DNA of 23,074 bases, from the NCBI GenBank assembly GCA_902478945.1, contig CABSMX010000025.1, positions 1 to 23,074 of the forward strand. The letters run 5' to 3'. Position 1 is the stretch's first letter; each line of letters begins with the position of its first letter. The DNA comes from an uncultured Collinsella sp. (GTDB taxonomy: Bacteria; Actinomycetota; Coriobacteriia; Coriobacteriales; Coriobacteriaceae). The translations under genes were made by a program, and so were the position numbers. Below are positions 15,055 through 23,068 of this stretch, piece after piece. The notes beneath the pieces were generated by a model. That model did not search any database, was not told where the DNA came from, and worked only from the letters and a program-made list of their open reading frames with translations.

Positions 15055-16116
15055 CTACTCGGCGTCGGCGAAGCCGTTGGGGTTGTGGCTCTGCCAGTTC
15101 CAGCTATCGCGGCACATGTCCGCGATGCCGTACTGGGCCTTCCAGCCCATCATGCGCTCGGCCTTGGAGGCATCGCACCAGTTGGCAGCGATGTCGCCGG
15201 CGCGGCGCTCGCGGATCACGTAGGGCAGCTCCTTGCCACAAGCCTTGGAGAAGGCAGCGACGACCTCGAGTACCGAGGTGCCGGTGCCGGTGCCCAGGTT
15301 AAAGATCTCGACGCCGGTCTTGCCGTTCATCCAGTTAAGGGCGGCAACATGACCCGAGGCCAGGTCGCACACGTGGATGTAGTCGCGCACACCGGTGCCG
15401 TCAGGGGTGGGGTAGTCGTTGCCAAAGACCTGAACGGCCTCGAGCTTGCCCACGGCGACCTGGGCGACATAGGGCACCAGGTTGTTGGGGATGCCCTTGG
15501 GGTCCTCGCCGATCAGGCCCGACGGATGAGCGCCGATGGGGTTGAAGTAACGGAGCAGCACGACGTCCCACTCGGGGTCGGCGGTGTGGACGTCCATAAG
15601 GATCTGCTCGATCATCCACTTGGTCCAACCATAGGGGTTGGTCGCGGGCTTCTTAGGATCCTCCTCGGTGACGGGCGGGTTGTCCGGGTCGCCGTAGACG
15701 GTCGAGGAGCTCGAGAAGATGATGGACTTGCAGCCATGGTTGCGCATGACGTCGATGAGCACCAGGGTGTTCTCGATGTTGTTGTGGTAGTACTCGACGG
15801 GCTTGCTCACCGACTCGCCGACGGCCTTAAAGCCGGCAAAGTGGATGACGCGGTCGATCTGATGGGTATCGAAGATCTTGTTCATCGCATCGCGGTCGAG
15901 CACGTTGGCCTCGTAGAAGGTGAGGTTCTTGGCGGCCTCGTCGCCCACGATGGTCTTGACGCGGTCGACGGCGACGGCGCTGGAGTTGGAGAGATCATCG
16001 ACGATGACGACCTGGTAGCCACCCTCGAGCAGCTGAACGACGGTGTGCGAGCCGATAAAGCCGGCGCCACCGGTAACGAGGACGCAGGTGTCTTTGGGGT
16101 CGAGTGCTTTGGACAT
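15055..16116 (-). CDS. galE: UDP-glucose 4-epimerase
   Basis: This 353-aa short-chain dehydrogenase-type epimerase interconverts UDP-glucose and UDP-galactose using bound NAD. The Rossmann motif GGAGFIGSH is at residues 16-24, with VIVDDLSN after it. The catalytic set is visible as SSSSTVYG (residues 135-142) and YGWTK (Y162, K166). GalE landmarks include HFAGFKAVGESV, NNIENTLVL, LRYFNPIGAHPSG, IHVCDLASGH and FNLGTGTGTSV. I chose ATG 16116 because AGGAGA lies 5 nt upstream; the longer frame to 16179 has no SD and adds no conserved sequence. Transcribed alone, ended by its own terminator. It supplies the Leloir pathway and cell-wall sugar precursors. Confidence 0.95.
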   Translation of the reverse strand: MSKALDPKDTCVLVTGGAGFIGSHTVVQLLEGGYQVVIVDDLSNSSAVAVDRVKTIVGDEAAKNLTFYEANVLDRDAMNKIFDTHQIDRVIHFAGFKAVGESVSKPVEYYHNNIENTLVLIDVMRNHGCKSIIFSSSSTVYGDPDNPPVTEEDPKKPATNPYGWTKWMIEQILMDVHTADPEWDVVLLRYFNPIGAHPSGLIGEDPKGIPNNLVPYVAQVAVGKLEAVQVFGNDYPTPDGTGVRDYIHVCDLASGHVAALNWMNGKTGVEIFNLGTGTGTSVLEVVAAFSKACGKELPYVIRERRAGDIAANWCDASKAERMMGWKAQYGIADMCRDSWNWQSHNPNGFADAE

Positions 16117-16215
16117 GTAGTCTCCTATCGAATCAGGAACACTTCTAGAGGGGAGTATAGCGCAGGCGGGGACGCCCAAATCGTGCGCTGTAGGAAAAGC
16201 AGAGGATTATGTTAA

Positions 16216-16247
16216 CGTACTCATAACAGAGCTTGCGTACGCATAAC
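16216..16247. repeat. Direct repeat CGTACKCATAAC upstream of the CHAP gene
   Basis: CGTACTCATAAC (16216-16227) and CGTACGCATAAC (16236-16247) lie 20 bp apart, two helical turns, in the 266-bp divergent region between galE and the CHAP gene. They may be binding sites for an unknown regulator. The rest of the region is AT-richer than the genes and contains no ORF; no promoter could be assigned with confidence. Confidence 0.35.
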
Positions 16248-16382
16248 CTGATCTTTGGTATTTGCTTACGAGCCGCCGACCTTGCAGTTTCCTGCCGTTC
16301 GTGGAAATCGTTGGGACGCGCCATATGTACGCTAATATGTATGAGTTGAGCGACATATAAATAAGCATGTAACGGAGTACAT

Positions 16383-17588
16383 ATGTCACCAAACAGCGAT
16401 TCCATCCTTTCCCAGGAGCTCTCGCGCCGCACTGTCCTCAAGGCCCTGTTCGGCGCCGCTTCTGCGGCAGTTCTTTTTGGCTTGCCCACTCGCGCCCATG
16501 CGGCGGAGGCTTCCAAAGAAACCACCGATAAACTGAATGCCGCCCAGGCCCAGCTCGACGAGGTTCAGGCCCAGCTCGACAGCATCGCAAATGAGTATGC
16601 GGCGCTGGCCAACAAGAATGCCCAGACCCTCAACGACATCGAGAATGTCCAGGGCAAGATTGACGACACGCAGGCCCAGATCGATGAAAAGAAGGCCGAG
16701 CTCAAGAAGAAGCGCAACGACCTTTCCGATCGCGTGGCCGCCAGCTACAAGTCCGGCGGCACGAACATCCTGTCGCTGCTGCTGGCCTCTGGCTCGTTTG
16801 AGGAACTCGTCGCCAACGCGCATTACGTTGAGAAGATCAACAAGAGCGACCGTGACGCCATCGAGGACATTCAGACCATCCAGGAAGAGCTCGATGCGCA
16901 AAAGACCGAGCTCGAGTCGCAGAAGGCCGACTTAGAGAAGCTCAAGGACCAGCAGACTGCCCAGATGCAGGACATGCAGGCCAAGCAGCAAGAAGTCCAG
17001 ACCGTGCTGAACGGTCTTTCCGACGACGTCAAGGAGCTCATGGCTCAGCGCGATTCCGAGATCCTCGCTGCCGCCCAGGCTGAGGAGGCCGCTAGGAAGG
17101 CTGCCGCTGCCGCGGCTGCCGCGAACAAGAACAATTCCTACTCGGGTGGTTCGAGCTCGGGTGGTGGATCGTACGCGCCCGGAACTCCGCAGCAGAATGC
17201 CGGCTCGGGCAAGCAGCAGGCTGTCGTCAACGCGTGCTACTCCACGCCTTCGCCGGGTCAGAACTGGTGCGCGGCGTGGGTCACCAATGTCTTCCGTAAC
17301 GCCGGCGTTGGCTACTTTGGCGGCAATGCGTGCGACATGTTTAACGCCTGGTGCTATAGCTCCGACCGCTCGGCGCTGCAGGTGGGCATGATCGTGGCCG
17401 ATTCCTCGCACGGCGGCACGGGTGCTCCGGGCCTTATCTACGGCCATGTGGGTATCTACGTTGGCGGCGGCATCGTTATGAGCAACGAGGGTGCCATTAC
17501 GTCTAAGTCGCTTGATTCGTTCATCAGCTTTTATGGTACTGGCTCTGGCGTGCGCTGGGGCTGGCTCGGCGGTATTGCGCTGTCGTAA
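16383..17588 (+). CDS. Tat-secreted coiled-coil protein with C-terminal CHAP/amidase-like domain (PcsB-like)
   Basis: This 401-aa protein has a twin-arginine signal SRRTVLKALFG (R15, R16) with a predicted cleavage after AHA (residue 40). Residues about 41-235 are a long heptad-rich coiled coil with repeated Gln/Glu/Lys-rich helices, then an Ala-rich helix and a Ser/Gly linker (about 250-275). The last 120 residues form a CHAP-type cysteine peptidase/amidase domain: catalytic Cys in GQNWCAAWV (C296) and His in YGHVGIYVGGG (H355), with SNEG as the likely third position. The same architecture is seen in PcsB-like cell-wall hydrolases that act in daughter-cell separation, where the coiled coil is controlled by FtsEX. 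No ftsEX genes are in the window. The start has GGAG 7 nt upstream. Two hairpins with U-rich tails lie downstream. Confidence 0.9.
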   Translation: MSPNSDSILSQELSRRTVLKALFGAASAAVLFGLPTRAHAAEASKETTDKLNAAQAQLDEVQAQLDSIANEYAALANKNAQTLNDIENVQGKIDDTQAQIDEKKAELKKKRNDLSDRVAASYKSGGTNILSLLLASGSFEELVANAHYVEKINKSDRDAIEDIQTIQEELDAQKTELESQKADLEKLKDQQTAQMQDMQAKQQEVQTVLNGLSDDVKELMAQRDSEILAAAQAEEAARKAAAAAAAANKNNSYSGGSSSGGGSYAPGTPQQNAGSGKQQAVVNACYSTPSPGQNWCAAWVTNVFRNAGVGYFGGNACDMFNAWCYSSDRSALQVGMIVADSSHGGTGAPGLIYGHVGIYVGGGIVMSNEGAITSKSLDSFISFYGTGSGVRWGWLGGIALS

Positions 17589-17597
17589 AGCCGACTG

Positions 17598-17731
17598 GGC
17601 CGCGTGCCCGCCCGCAATATATTTGATTGCCTGCTCGGGCAGTCCTGCGCAAGACGAAGGCCACATTAAGTGGCCTTCTTTGCGTGCGGAACTCGCGATC
17701 AATCAAATATATTGCGGGCGGGCACGCGGCC
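17598..17731. repeat. Perfect 32-bp inverted repeat enclosing a hairpin
   Basis: The left arm (17598-17629) begins GGCCGCGTGCCCGCCCGC; the right arm (17700-17731) is its exact reverse complement over 32 bp. The 70-bp centre holds GAAGGCCAC-ATTAA-GTGGCCTTC (17655-17677) followed by TTTGCG, a terminator-like stem, with outer pairing CGCAA/TTGCG. The whole unit is a 134-bp cruciform. It has no ORF and lies between the convergent CHAP gene and murB. It could be a small non-autonomous element or an elaborate terminator. Confidence 0.85.
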
Positions 17732-17784
17732 CTCTCGGGTTCGGGGCGCGACGCACCGGACTGGGTTATCTGAATAAATATGGC

Positions 17785-17812
17785 GAAGGCCCCTTTCGGG
17801 GCCTTCTTTTTT
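17785..17812 (+). terminator. Intrinsic terminator, CHAP-gene direction
   Basis: GAAGGCCCC-TTTC-GGGGCCTTC followed by TTTTTT. The T-run overlaps the murB stop codon on the opposite strand (17811-17813). Confidence 0.88.
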
Positions 17813-18773
17813 ATAAAAATTCGCCGACTCGGTGGACTTCGGGTTCTAGGTCTACGTTGAATTGGTCTTTGACGGTTGCCTGGATGTGGCGGATGAGTTC
17901 GTCGACATCGGCGGCGGTGGCGTGGTCGGCGTTGACGATGAAGCCGCAGTGCTTCTCGCTCACCTGCGCGCCGCCAACGGCGTGTCCTCGCAGGCCGGCA
18001 TCCATGATGAGCTTGCCGGCAAAGTAGCCCTCGGGGCGCTTGAAGGTGGAGCCGGCACTCGGCATGTCGAGTGGCTGCTTGTCCTCGCGGCGCTGGCGGT
18101 AGTCGTCCATGTCGGCCTTGATCATCGCGGCGTTGCCCGGGGCGAGATTGAAGGTGGCCGAAAGCACGATAAAGCCGTCATCGGCGATGCGGCTCTTTCG
18201 ATAACCCAGGTTGAGCTCGTCGACATCGAACTCGATGATATTGCCGCTGCCGCGGGTGCCGTCGTCGAGCCGGCGAGCGGGTTTGTAGACGCGCACGGAC
18301 TCCAGCACATCGGCCATGCAGGCACCGTAGGCACCGGCGTTCATGTAGCAGGCGCCGCCGACCGAACCGGGGATGCCCGAGATAGGCTCCATGCCGGTGA
18401 GACAGGCCTCGGCTGCCGCAGCGGAGACATCGGAAAGCAAGGCGCCGGCTGCCGCCGTGACGTGCGTGCCGTCGACCGTAATGTCGGAGAGTCCCTCGCC
18501 CAGCGCCACGACGACGCCGCGGATGCCCTTGTCGCCGACGAGCAGGTCGGAGCCGTTGCCCACGATGGTGAGGGGCAGATCGCAGCGATAGCAGGTATCG
18601 AGCGTGGCGACGAGGCCCTGCTCGGTATCGGGCGTGACAAAGACGTCGGCCGGGCCGCCGATCTTAAACGTAGTGTGCTCGCGCATGGGCTCGCTCATCA
18701 GTACGTTGTCCTCGCCGGCAACGCCAGCAAGCGCGCACAGCAGGTCCTCGTTAAAAAAGTCGTTCTCGTGCAT
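17811..18773 (-). CDS. murB: UDP-N-acetylmuramate dehydrogenase (UDP-N-acetylenolpyruvoylglucosamine reductase)
   Basis: This 320-aa FAD enzyme reduces UDP-GlcNAc-enolpyruvate to UDP-MurNAc in peptidoglycan synthesis. FAD-binding motifs are TFKIGGPADVF (35-45), VGNGSDLLVGDKGIRG (71-86) and SGIPGSVGGACYMNAGAYG (132-150). The YRKSR motif (Y191) is present. The catalytic Ser is in PSAGSTFKRPEG (S242) and the active-site Glu is in LEPEVHRVG (E312). Together with the GYFAGKLIMDAGLRG segment this fits the shorter MurB type lacking the extra Tyr-loop of E. coli. I chose ATG 18773, which has AGGCGG 8 nt upstream; the longer frame starts with TTG and lacks an SD. It is divergent from the LacI-family gene. 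Confidence 0.95.
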   Translation of the reverse strand: MHENDFFNEDLLCALAGVAGEDNVLMSEPMREHTTFKIGGPADVFVTPDTEQGLVATLDTCYRCDLPLTIVGNGSDLLVGDKGIRGVVVALGEGLSDITVDGTHVTAAAGALLSDVSAAAAEACLTGMEPISGIPGSVGGACYMNAGAYGACMADVLESVRVYKPARRLDDGTRGSGNIIEFDVDELNLGYRKSRIADDGFIVLSATFNLAPGNAAMIKADMDDYRQRREDKQPLDMPSAGSTFKRPEGYFAGKLIMDAGLRGHAVGGAQVSEKHCGFIVNADHATAADVDELIRHIQATVKDQFNVDLEPEVHRVGEFL

Positions 18774-18878
18774 ACGAATATCCGCCTTTTGGTGGTCGTT
18801 GTCATCAATCGATTGCAATATACCCCACCCGGACGGATTTGGTGCGCTGGCGGCGATAAAACAGCCGTCTACCGGATT

Positions 18879-18921
18879 GGTAAAGTGTTTATCACCGAGG
18901 TAGAGGGGTAGTCGCTATACT
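18879..18921 (+). promoter_or_regulatory. Promoter and possible autoregulatory site of the LacI-family gene
   Basis: TATACT (18916-18921) is a good -10 element 36 bp before the start codon. Upstream, GGTAAAGTGTTTATC (18879-18893) is an imperfect dyad TAAA-GTG-TTTA. A GATAAAAC half-site, identical to the left part of the xfp operators, lies at 18855-18862. Autoregulation is inferred. Confidence 0.4.
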
Positions 18922-18956
18922 TTCAAGAGATTGCGCGTAAACCCGGAAGGAGCGAG

Positions 18957-19985
18957 ATGGCCAACAAAGTCACCCTCAAGCAGATCGCCCAGGAGGTGGG
19001 GCTTTCCCCCTCGTCGGTCTCGCTTGTGCTCAATAATCGGCCCTGTCGCATCTCGGAAGAAAACCGCAAGCTCATCAAAGAGGTCGCGGCGCGCAACCAC
19101 TATGTTCCCAACCAGATCGCGCGCAGCCTGGTCATGCGCGAGTCGCGCACCCTGGGCCTTATCGTCCCTAACATCGAGAGCCGCTTTTTTGCCTCGCTCG
19201 CCGGTAGCCTGGAAAAGCGCTGCCGCGAGGACGGCTATGCGCTCTTCATTACCAGCTCGGGCGGAAGCGCCGATGACGATCTGGAGCTGCTGCGCCAGCT
19301 GGTGACGCGCGGCGTTGATGGCGTCTTCCTGGTCGTAGGCGACGAGTTCTCCGACGACCGCGCCCTGCGCGAAGAAGTCAGCCATCTGCCTATCCCTGCC
19401 GTGATGGTCGACCGTGCCATTGAGGGGCTCGAGTGCGACAAGGTGATGTTCGACCACGAGATGGGTGGCTACATGGCCACCCGCTATCTGGTCGAGCGGG
19501 GCCATCGTCGCATTGCTTGCTTGGTTAACGCGCGCCGTTCCAATACGGGGCGTAAGCGACTTGCCGGCTATGAGCGCGCGCTGCGCGAGGTTGGCCTGCC
19601 TATCGACGCACGTTTGGAGTTTGAGAGTGAGTACTACATTCCGAGCGCATACGAGGCTTCGGAGGCGGTGCTCGCAACCGACGCCACCGCCGTGTTCGCA
19701 AGTTCGGACAACATTGCCCTCGGTTTGCTCAAGCGCTTGCACGAGATGGGGAAGAGCATCCCGGGCGATATCTCGGTGGTGAGCTATGACAACTCGGCGG
19801 CCGACGTTCTCTTTGAGCCGGCGCTGACCGCCATTGAGCAGGATCCTGGTGTCCTCGCGGAGCATGCTTTTGGCTGCATGTCCAAGCGTCTTGCCGGTAG
19901 GGGCGGTAGGCGTGCCGAAGAGGTCGTTCTGGAGCCGGCGCTTATCGTAAAGGGCAGCGTGCTCGAACTTACTAAACACAACTAA
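18957..19985 (+). CDS. LacI-family transcriptional regulator
   Basis: This 342-aa repressor has the LacI helix-turn-helix TLKQIAQEVGLSPSSVSLVL at residues 6-25, the hinge helix ARSLVMRESRTLGLIVPNIES, and a periplasmic-binding-protein-like effector domain to the end (DGVFLVV, RGHRRIACLV, GYERALREVGL, AVFASSDNIALGLLKRLHE, ISVVSYDNS, LTAIEQDP). The effector cannot be read from sequence, but the fold binds sugars or sugar derivatives. The SD GGAAGGAG lies 5-6 nt before the ATG. The gene is followed by xfp on the same strand, with a 204-bp gap containing LacI-style operators, so it most likely controls xfp and perhaps itself. Confidence 0.92.
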   Translation: MANKVTLKQIAQEVGLSPSSVSLVLNNRPCRISEENRKLIKEVAARNHYVPNQIARSLVMRESRTLGLIVPNIESRFFASLAGSLEKRCREDGYALFITSSGGSADDDLELLRQLVTRGVDGVFLVVGDEFSDDRALREEVSHLPIPAVMVDRAIEGLECDKVMFDHEMGGYMATRYLVERGHRRIACLVNARRSNTGRKRLAGYERALREVGLPIDARLEFESEYYIPSAYEASEAVLATDATAVFASSDNIALGLLKRLHEMGKSIPGDISVVSYDNSAADVLFEPALTAIEQDPGVLAEHAFGCMSKRLAGRGGRRAEEVVLEPALIVKGSVLELTKHN

Positions 19986-19994
19986 ACACGTTTA
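19983..19994. promoter_or_regulatory. LacI-type operator candidate overlapping the regulator stop codon
   Basis: TAAACACGTTTA is a dyad (TAAAC/GTTTA around AC) starting at the stop codon of the LacI-family gene. It is similar to the AAAACGTTTT sites near xfp about 100 bp downstream and may be an auxiliary operator. Confidence 0.4.
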
Positions 19995-20085
19995 CCAATT
20001 TGCAGAGACCGAATGTGGAGCACCTGTGACAGACAGTGCCGCAGGTGAATGTCGCGTTTTGCTAATCCATATTGCAAATCAGGAT

Positions 20086-20119
20086 GATAAAACGTTTTTT
20101 CACCACGATAAAACGTTTT
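20086..20119. promoter_or_regulatory. Paired LacI-type operators upstream of xfp
   Basis: The 13-mer GATAAAACGTTTT occurs at 20086-20098 and again at 20107-20119. Each contains the perfect palindrome AAAACGTTTT with a central CG, typical of LacI-family sites. Centres are exactly 21 bp apart, two helical turns, so two dimers would sit on the same face. Confidence 0.7.
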
Positions 20120-20125
20120 AGCAAA

Positions 20126-20131
20126 TATACT
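20126..20131 (+). promoter_or_regulatory. Putative xfp -10 element
   Basis: TATACT lies 7 bp after the second operator and about 58 bp before the start codon. The -35 region would fall inside the operators, consistent with repression by occlusion. No consensus -35 is seen. Confidence 0.45.
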
Positions 20132-20189
20132 AGTCCCAACGAAAGGTTGCCGTATCGGAGGGTGACCGCGCAGCGAAGGGACATAAACA

Positions 20190-22752
20190 ATGGCTAAAAC
20201 ACTGGGTACGCCGTGGCAAAAACTGGGACATGAGGTTCCGGCTTCCGAGCTCGAGGGCGTCGACCTGTATTGGCGCGCATCGAACTATCTGTCCGTCGGT
20301 CAGATCTACCTTCGCTCCAACCCGCTGATGCGCGCTGACTTTGTCGACGAGAAGACCGGCGAGGTGCGCGACTTTGGTCGTCCGGACGTTAAGCATCGCC
20401 TGGTTGGTCACTGGGGCACCACGCCTGGCATCAACTTCCTGTTCGGACACGTCAACCGTCTCATCGCCGACCACAACCAGAACGCCATTTTCTTGATGGG
20501 CCCGGGCCACGGTGGCCCTGCCGGCACCGCCCAGTCGCTGCTCGATGGCACCTACCGCGAGATCCGCCCCGACATCACCAATGACGAGGCCGGCCTGCAG
20601 AAGTTCTTCCGTCAGTTCTCCTACCCCGGCGGCATTCCGAGCCACTTTGCGCCCGAGACGCCCGGCTCCATCCATGAGGGCGGCGAGCTCGGCTACACGC
20701 TCAGCCACGCCTACGGTGCCGTCATGGACAACCCGAGCCTGCTGGCCGTGGCCGTGGTGGGCGACGGCGAGTCCGAGACCGGTCCGCTCGCGACTTCTTG
20801 GCAGTCAAACAAGCTCGTGAACCCGGCAACCGACGGTATCGTCCTGCCGATCCTGCACCTCAACGGCTACAAGATCGCCAACCCCACCATCCTTGCCCGC
20901 GTTTCCGATGAGGAGCTCACCAAGTTCTTTGAGGGTATGGGCTATAAGCCGCACTTCTTTGTCGCCGGCTTTGACGACGAGAGCCACGCAAGCATCCACG
21001 AGCGCTTTGCCGCCCTGTTTGAGCAGGTTTTTGACGAGATTTGCGACATCAAGGCCGCCGCGCAGGCCCAGGCCGCCGCGGGCGAGACCGTGGTTCGCCC
21101 GGCCTACCCCATGATCGTGTTCCGCACGCCCAAGGGTTGGACCTGCCCCAAGCCTGTCTCTTATACACATCTGACGCTGCCCCAAGCAGATCGACGGCAA
21201 GAAGACCGAGGACTCCTGGCGCGCCCATCAGGTGCCGCTGGCGAGCGCCAAGGACACCCACGAGCACTTCCGCGTGCTGCGCGAGTGGCTGCGTTCCTAC
21301 AAGCCCGAGGAGCTCTTTACGCCCGAGGGCCAGGTGCGCCCCGAGGTGACGGCCTTTATGCCGACCGGCGAGCTGCGCATCGGCGCCAACCCCAACGCAA
21401 ACGGCGGCAAGGTTCGTCGCGAGCTCGAGCTGCCCGATATTCACGCCCACGAGATTCCCGTTGCCGAAAAGGGTCACGGCTGGGGCTCCACCGAGGCCGC
21501 CCGCGTCTTTGGCGAGTACACTGCCGACGTTCTGGCTAAGAACATGGACGATTTCCGCATCTTCGGTCCCGACGAGACCGCGTCCAACCGTCTGCAGGCT
21601 GCCTACAAGGTGACCAAGAAGCAGTGGGACGCCGGCTTCTACGAGGACGAGGCCAACGACGAGCTGCTCGCCGGTTCCGGCAAGGTTGTCGAGCAGCTGT
21701 CCGAGCATCAGTGCGAGGGCTTCCTCGAGGCCTACGTGCTCACCGGCCGCTCCGGCGTGTGGAGCTCTTATGAGAGTTTTGTCCATGTGGTCGACTCCAT
21801 GGTCAACCAGCACTGCAAGTGGCTCGAGGCTACCAAGCGCGAGATTCCGTGGCGTGCCCCCATCAGCGGTCTCAACATTTTGCTGTCGAGCCATGTCTGG
21901 CGTCAGGACCACAACGGCTTCTCTCATCAGGATCCCGGCTTTATCGACCTGCTGCTCAACAAGGCCAATGAAACGCACATCGTGAACGCCTACTATCCGG
22001 CCGACGCCAACATGGCTCTCGCCGTGGCCGAGCGCGTCTACCAGTCCACCGACTGCGTCAACGCCATCTTCTGTGGCAAGCAGCCCGCCCCGACCTTCCA
22101 GACGGTCGACGAGGCCAAGGCAGAGCTCGCCGAGGGTGTTGCGACCTGGGAGTGGGCATCGACCGCCAGCTCGCTCGCCGAGGCCGACGTCGTGGTCGCC
22201 ACGTGCGGCGACGTGCCGACGCTCGAGGCCCTGGCTGCAACCGACATGCTGCGCGAGCTGGGCATCAAGGTGTGGTTCGTCAACGTGGTCGATCTGCTCA
22301 AGATTCAGAACGTCTGCGAGAACGACCAGGCCATCAGCGATGAGCGCTGGGCTGAGCTGTTTGGCCGCGGCGAGAAGCCCGTGCTCTTTGCATTCCACGC
22401 CTACGCCGGCACGATTCGCCGTCTGATCTGGAACCGCCCCGGCCACGATGCCTTCCGCGTCCATGGCTACGAGGAGAAGGGCTCCACGACCACGCCGTTC
22501 GACATGCTGCGCCTGAATAACATGGACCGCTGGGCCCTGGCCGCCGACGTGTTGCGCATGGTCGACGCCGATAAGTTTGCCGAGCAGATTGATGAGTGGG
22601 AGGCCTTCCGCACCGAGGCCTTTGAGTTCGCGTGCGACGAGGGCTTCGATCACCCGGCCTTTACCGACTGGGTCTGGCCCGACGCCGCAGCCGCGACTGC
22701 TGCCGACGGCGCGCTTTCCGCAACGCAGCTAACTGCCGGCGACAACGAGTAG
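20190..22752 (+). CDS. xfp: Phosphoketolase (xylulose-5-P/fructose-6-P), reading frame broken by embedded sequencing adapter
   Basis: This TPP-dependent enzyme cleaves xylulose-5-P (and often fructose-6-P) with phosphate to acetyl-phosphate plus an aldose phosphate. The 5' part (20190-21153, 321 codons) shows [36 protein letters not shown], the TPP motif [16 protein letters not shown] and [11 protein letters not shown]. The family frame resumes at [20 protein letters not shown] (from 21188) and runs to 22752 through [20 protein letters not shown], the [15 protein letters not shown] region, [19 protein letters not shown] and [17 protein letters not shown]. Between them sits a 34-bp insertion made of 25 nt of Nextera adapter plus a repeat of 9 bp. 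Without it, the gene encodes an intact protein of 842 aa, normal for the family. The SD GAAGGG is 9 nt before the ATG. I treat the gene as functional in the organism. Confidence 0.92.
21154..21178 (+). other. Illumina Nextera (Tn5 mosaic-end) adapter embedded in the assembly
   Basis: CTGTCTCTTATACACATCT (21154-21172) is the Tn5 mosaic end used in Nextera libraries, followed by GACGCT and then GCC shared with the genome, as in the read-through adapter. It is flanked by the 9-bp repeat GCCCCAAGC (21145-21153 and 21179-21187), the staggered-cut length of Tn5. Translations give the known artefact peptides [17 protein letters not shown] and SDVYKRQ. It is not biological sequence. Confidence 0.97.
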
Positions 22753-22779
22753 GTAGGCATCCGGGACGGTCTCGCGCTG

Positions 22780-22864
22780 GGGCCTGCTCCGGGCGGGTTG
22801 CCTTGCTCCGGGAAGTGGGCTTCGCGAACTTCCAAGAGCAAGGCAACCCGCCCGGAGCAGGCCC
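22780..22864. repeat. 29-bp-arm palindromic element with conserved loop core, after xfp
   Basis: Arms at 22780-22808 and 22836-22864 are perfectly complementary (GGGCCTGCTCCGGGCGGG at the outer end). The 27-nt loop itself pairs GGAAGT/ACTTCC around GGGCTTCGCGA. No U-tract follows, so it is not a classical terminator although it begins 27 nt after the xfp stop. Confidence 0.85.
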
Positions 22865-22914
22865 TCTCGACCGTTTCGATATGCGGGGCCCTCTCGACCG
22901 TTTCGATATGCGGG
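22861..22914. repeat. 27-bp tandem direct repeat, two copies
   Basis: Identical units start at 22861 and 22888 and contain CTCGACCGTTTCGATATGCG. They overlap the outer end of the preceding palindrome. Confidence 0.9.
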
Positions 22915-23013
22915 GGCTGATTCTTTTTTATGTAATGGGGACCTTGCTTACGCTGCCCTGGAAGCCGTGCATCTAACTATGGTCAGCCAAGATTACATTG
23001 CCGGGGCCGGGGA

Positions 23014-23068
23014 GGCATGCTTTGTTTTGAGAAGTTCGCGGAGCCCACTTCTCAAAACAAAGCATGCC
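23014..23068. repeat. 22-bp-arm palindromic element with the same loop core
   Basis: Arms 23014-23035 and 23047-23068 are perfectly complementary (GGCATGCTTTGTTTTGAG outer part). The loop TCGCGGAGCCC is, on the other strand, GGGCTCCGCGA, one base different from the loop of the 22780 element. The stretch 22915-23013 between the repeats shows no gene or recognisable site. Confidence 0.85.

Noticed and set aside
14965..16215. 416-aa plus-strand ORF opposite galE
   Set aside because: Shadow of galE; no domain, and it would run through the galE terminator and promoter.
21145..21187. Genuine Tn5/IS50 insertion in xfp
   Set aside because: Only 25 nt, matching a mosaic end plus the start of the Nextera adapter, with no transposase; the 9-bp repeat is explained by library tagmentation.
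21049..22653. 534-aa minus-strand ORF over xfp
   Set aside because: Antisense to phosphoketolase and contains the adapter artefact peptide SDVYKRQ.
22632..22976. Short ORF across the xfp end and the palindromes
   Set aside because: It overlaps xfp in another frame, spans repeats, has no SD and no recognisable domain.
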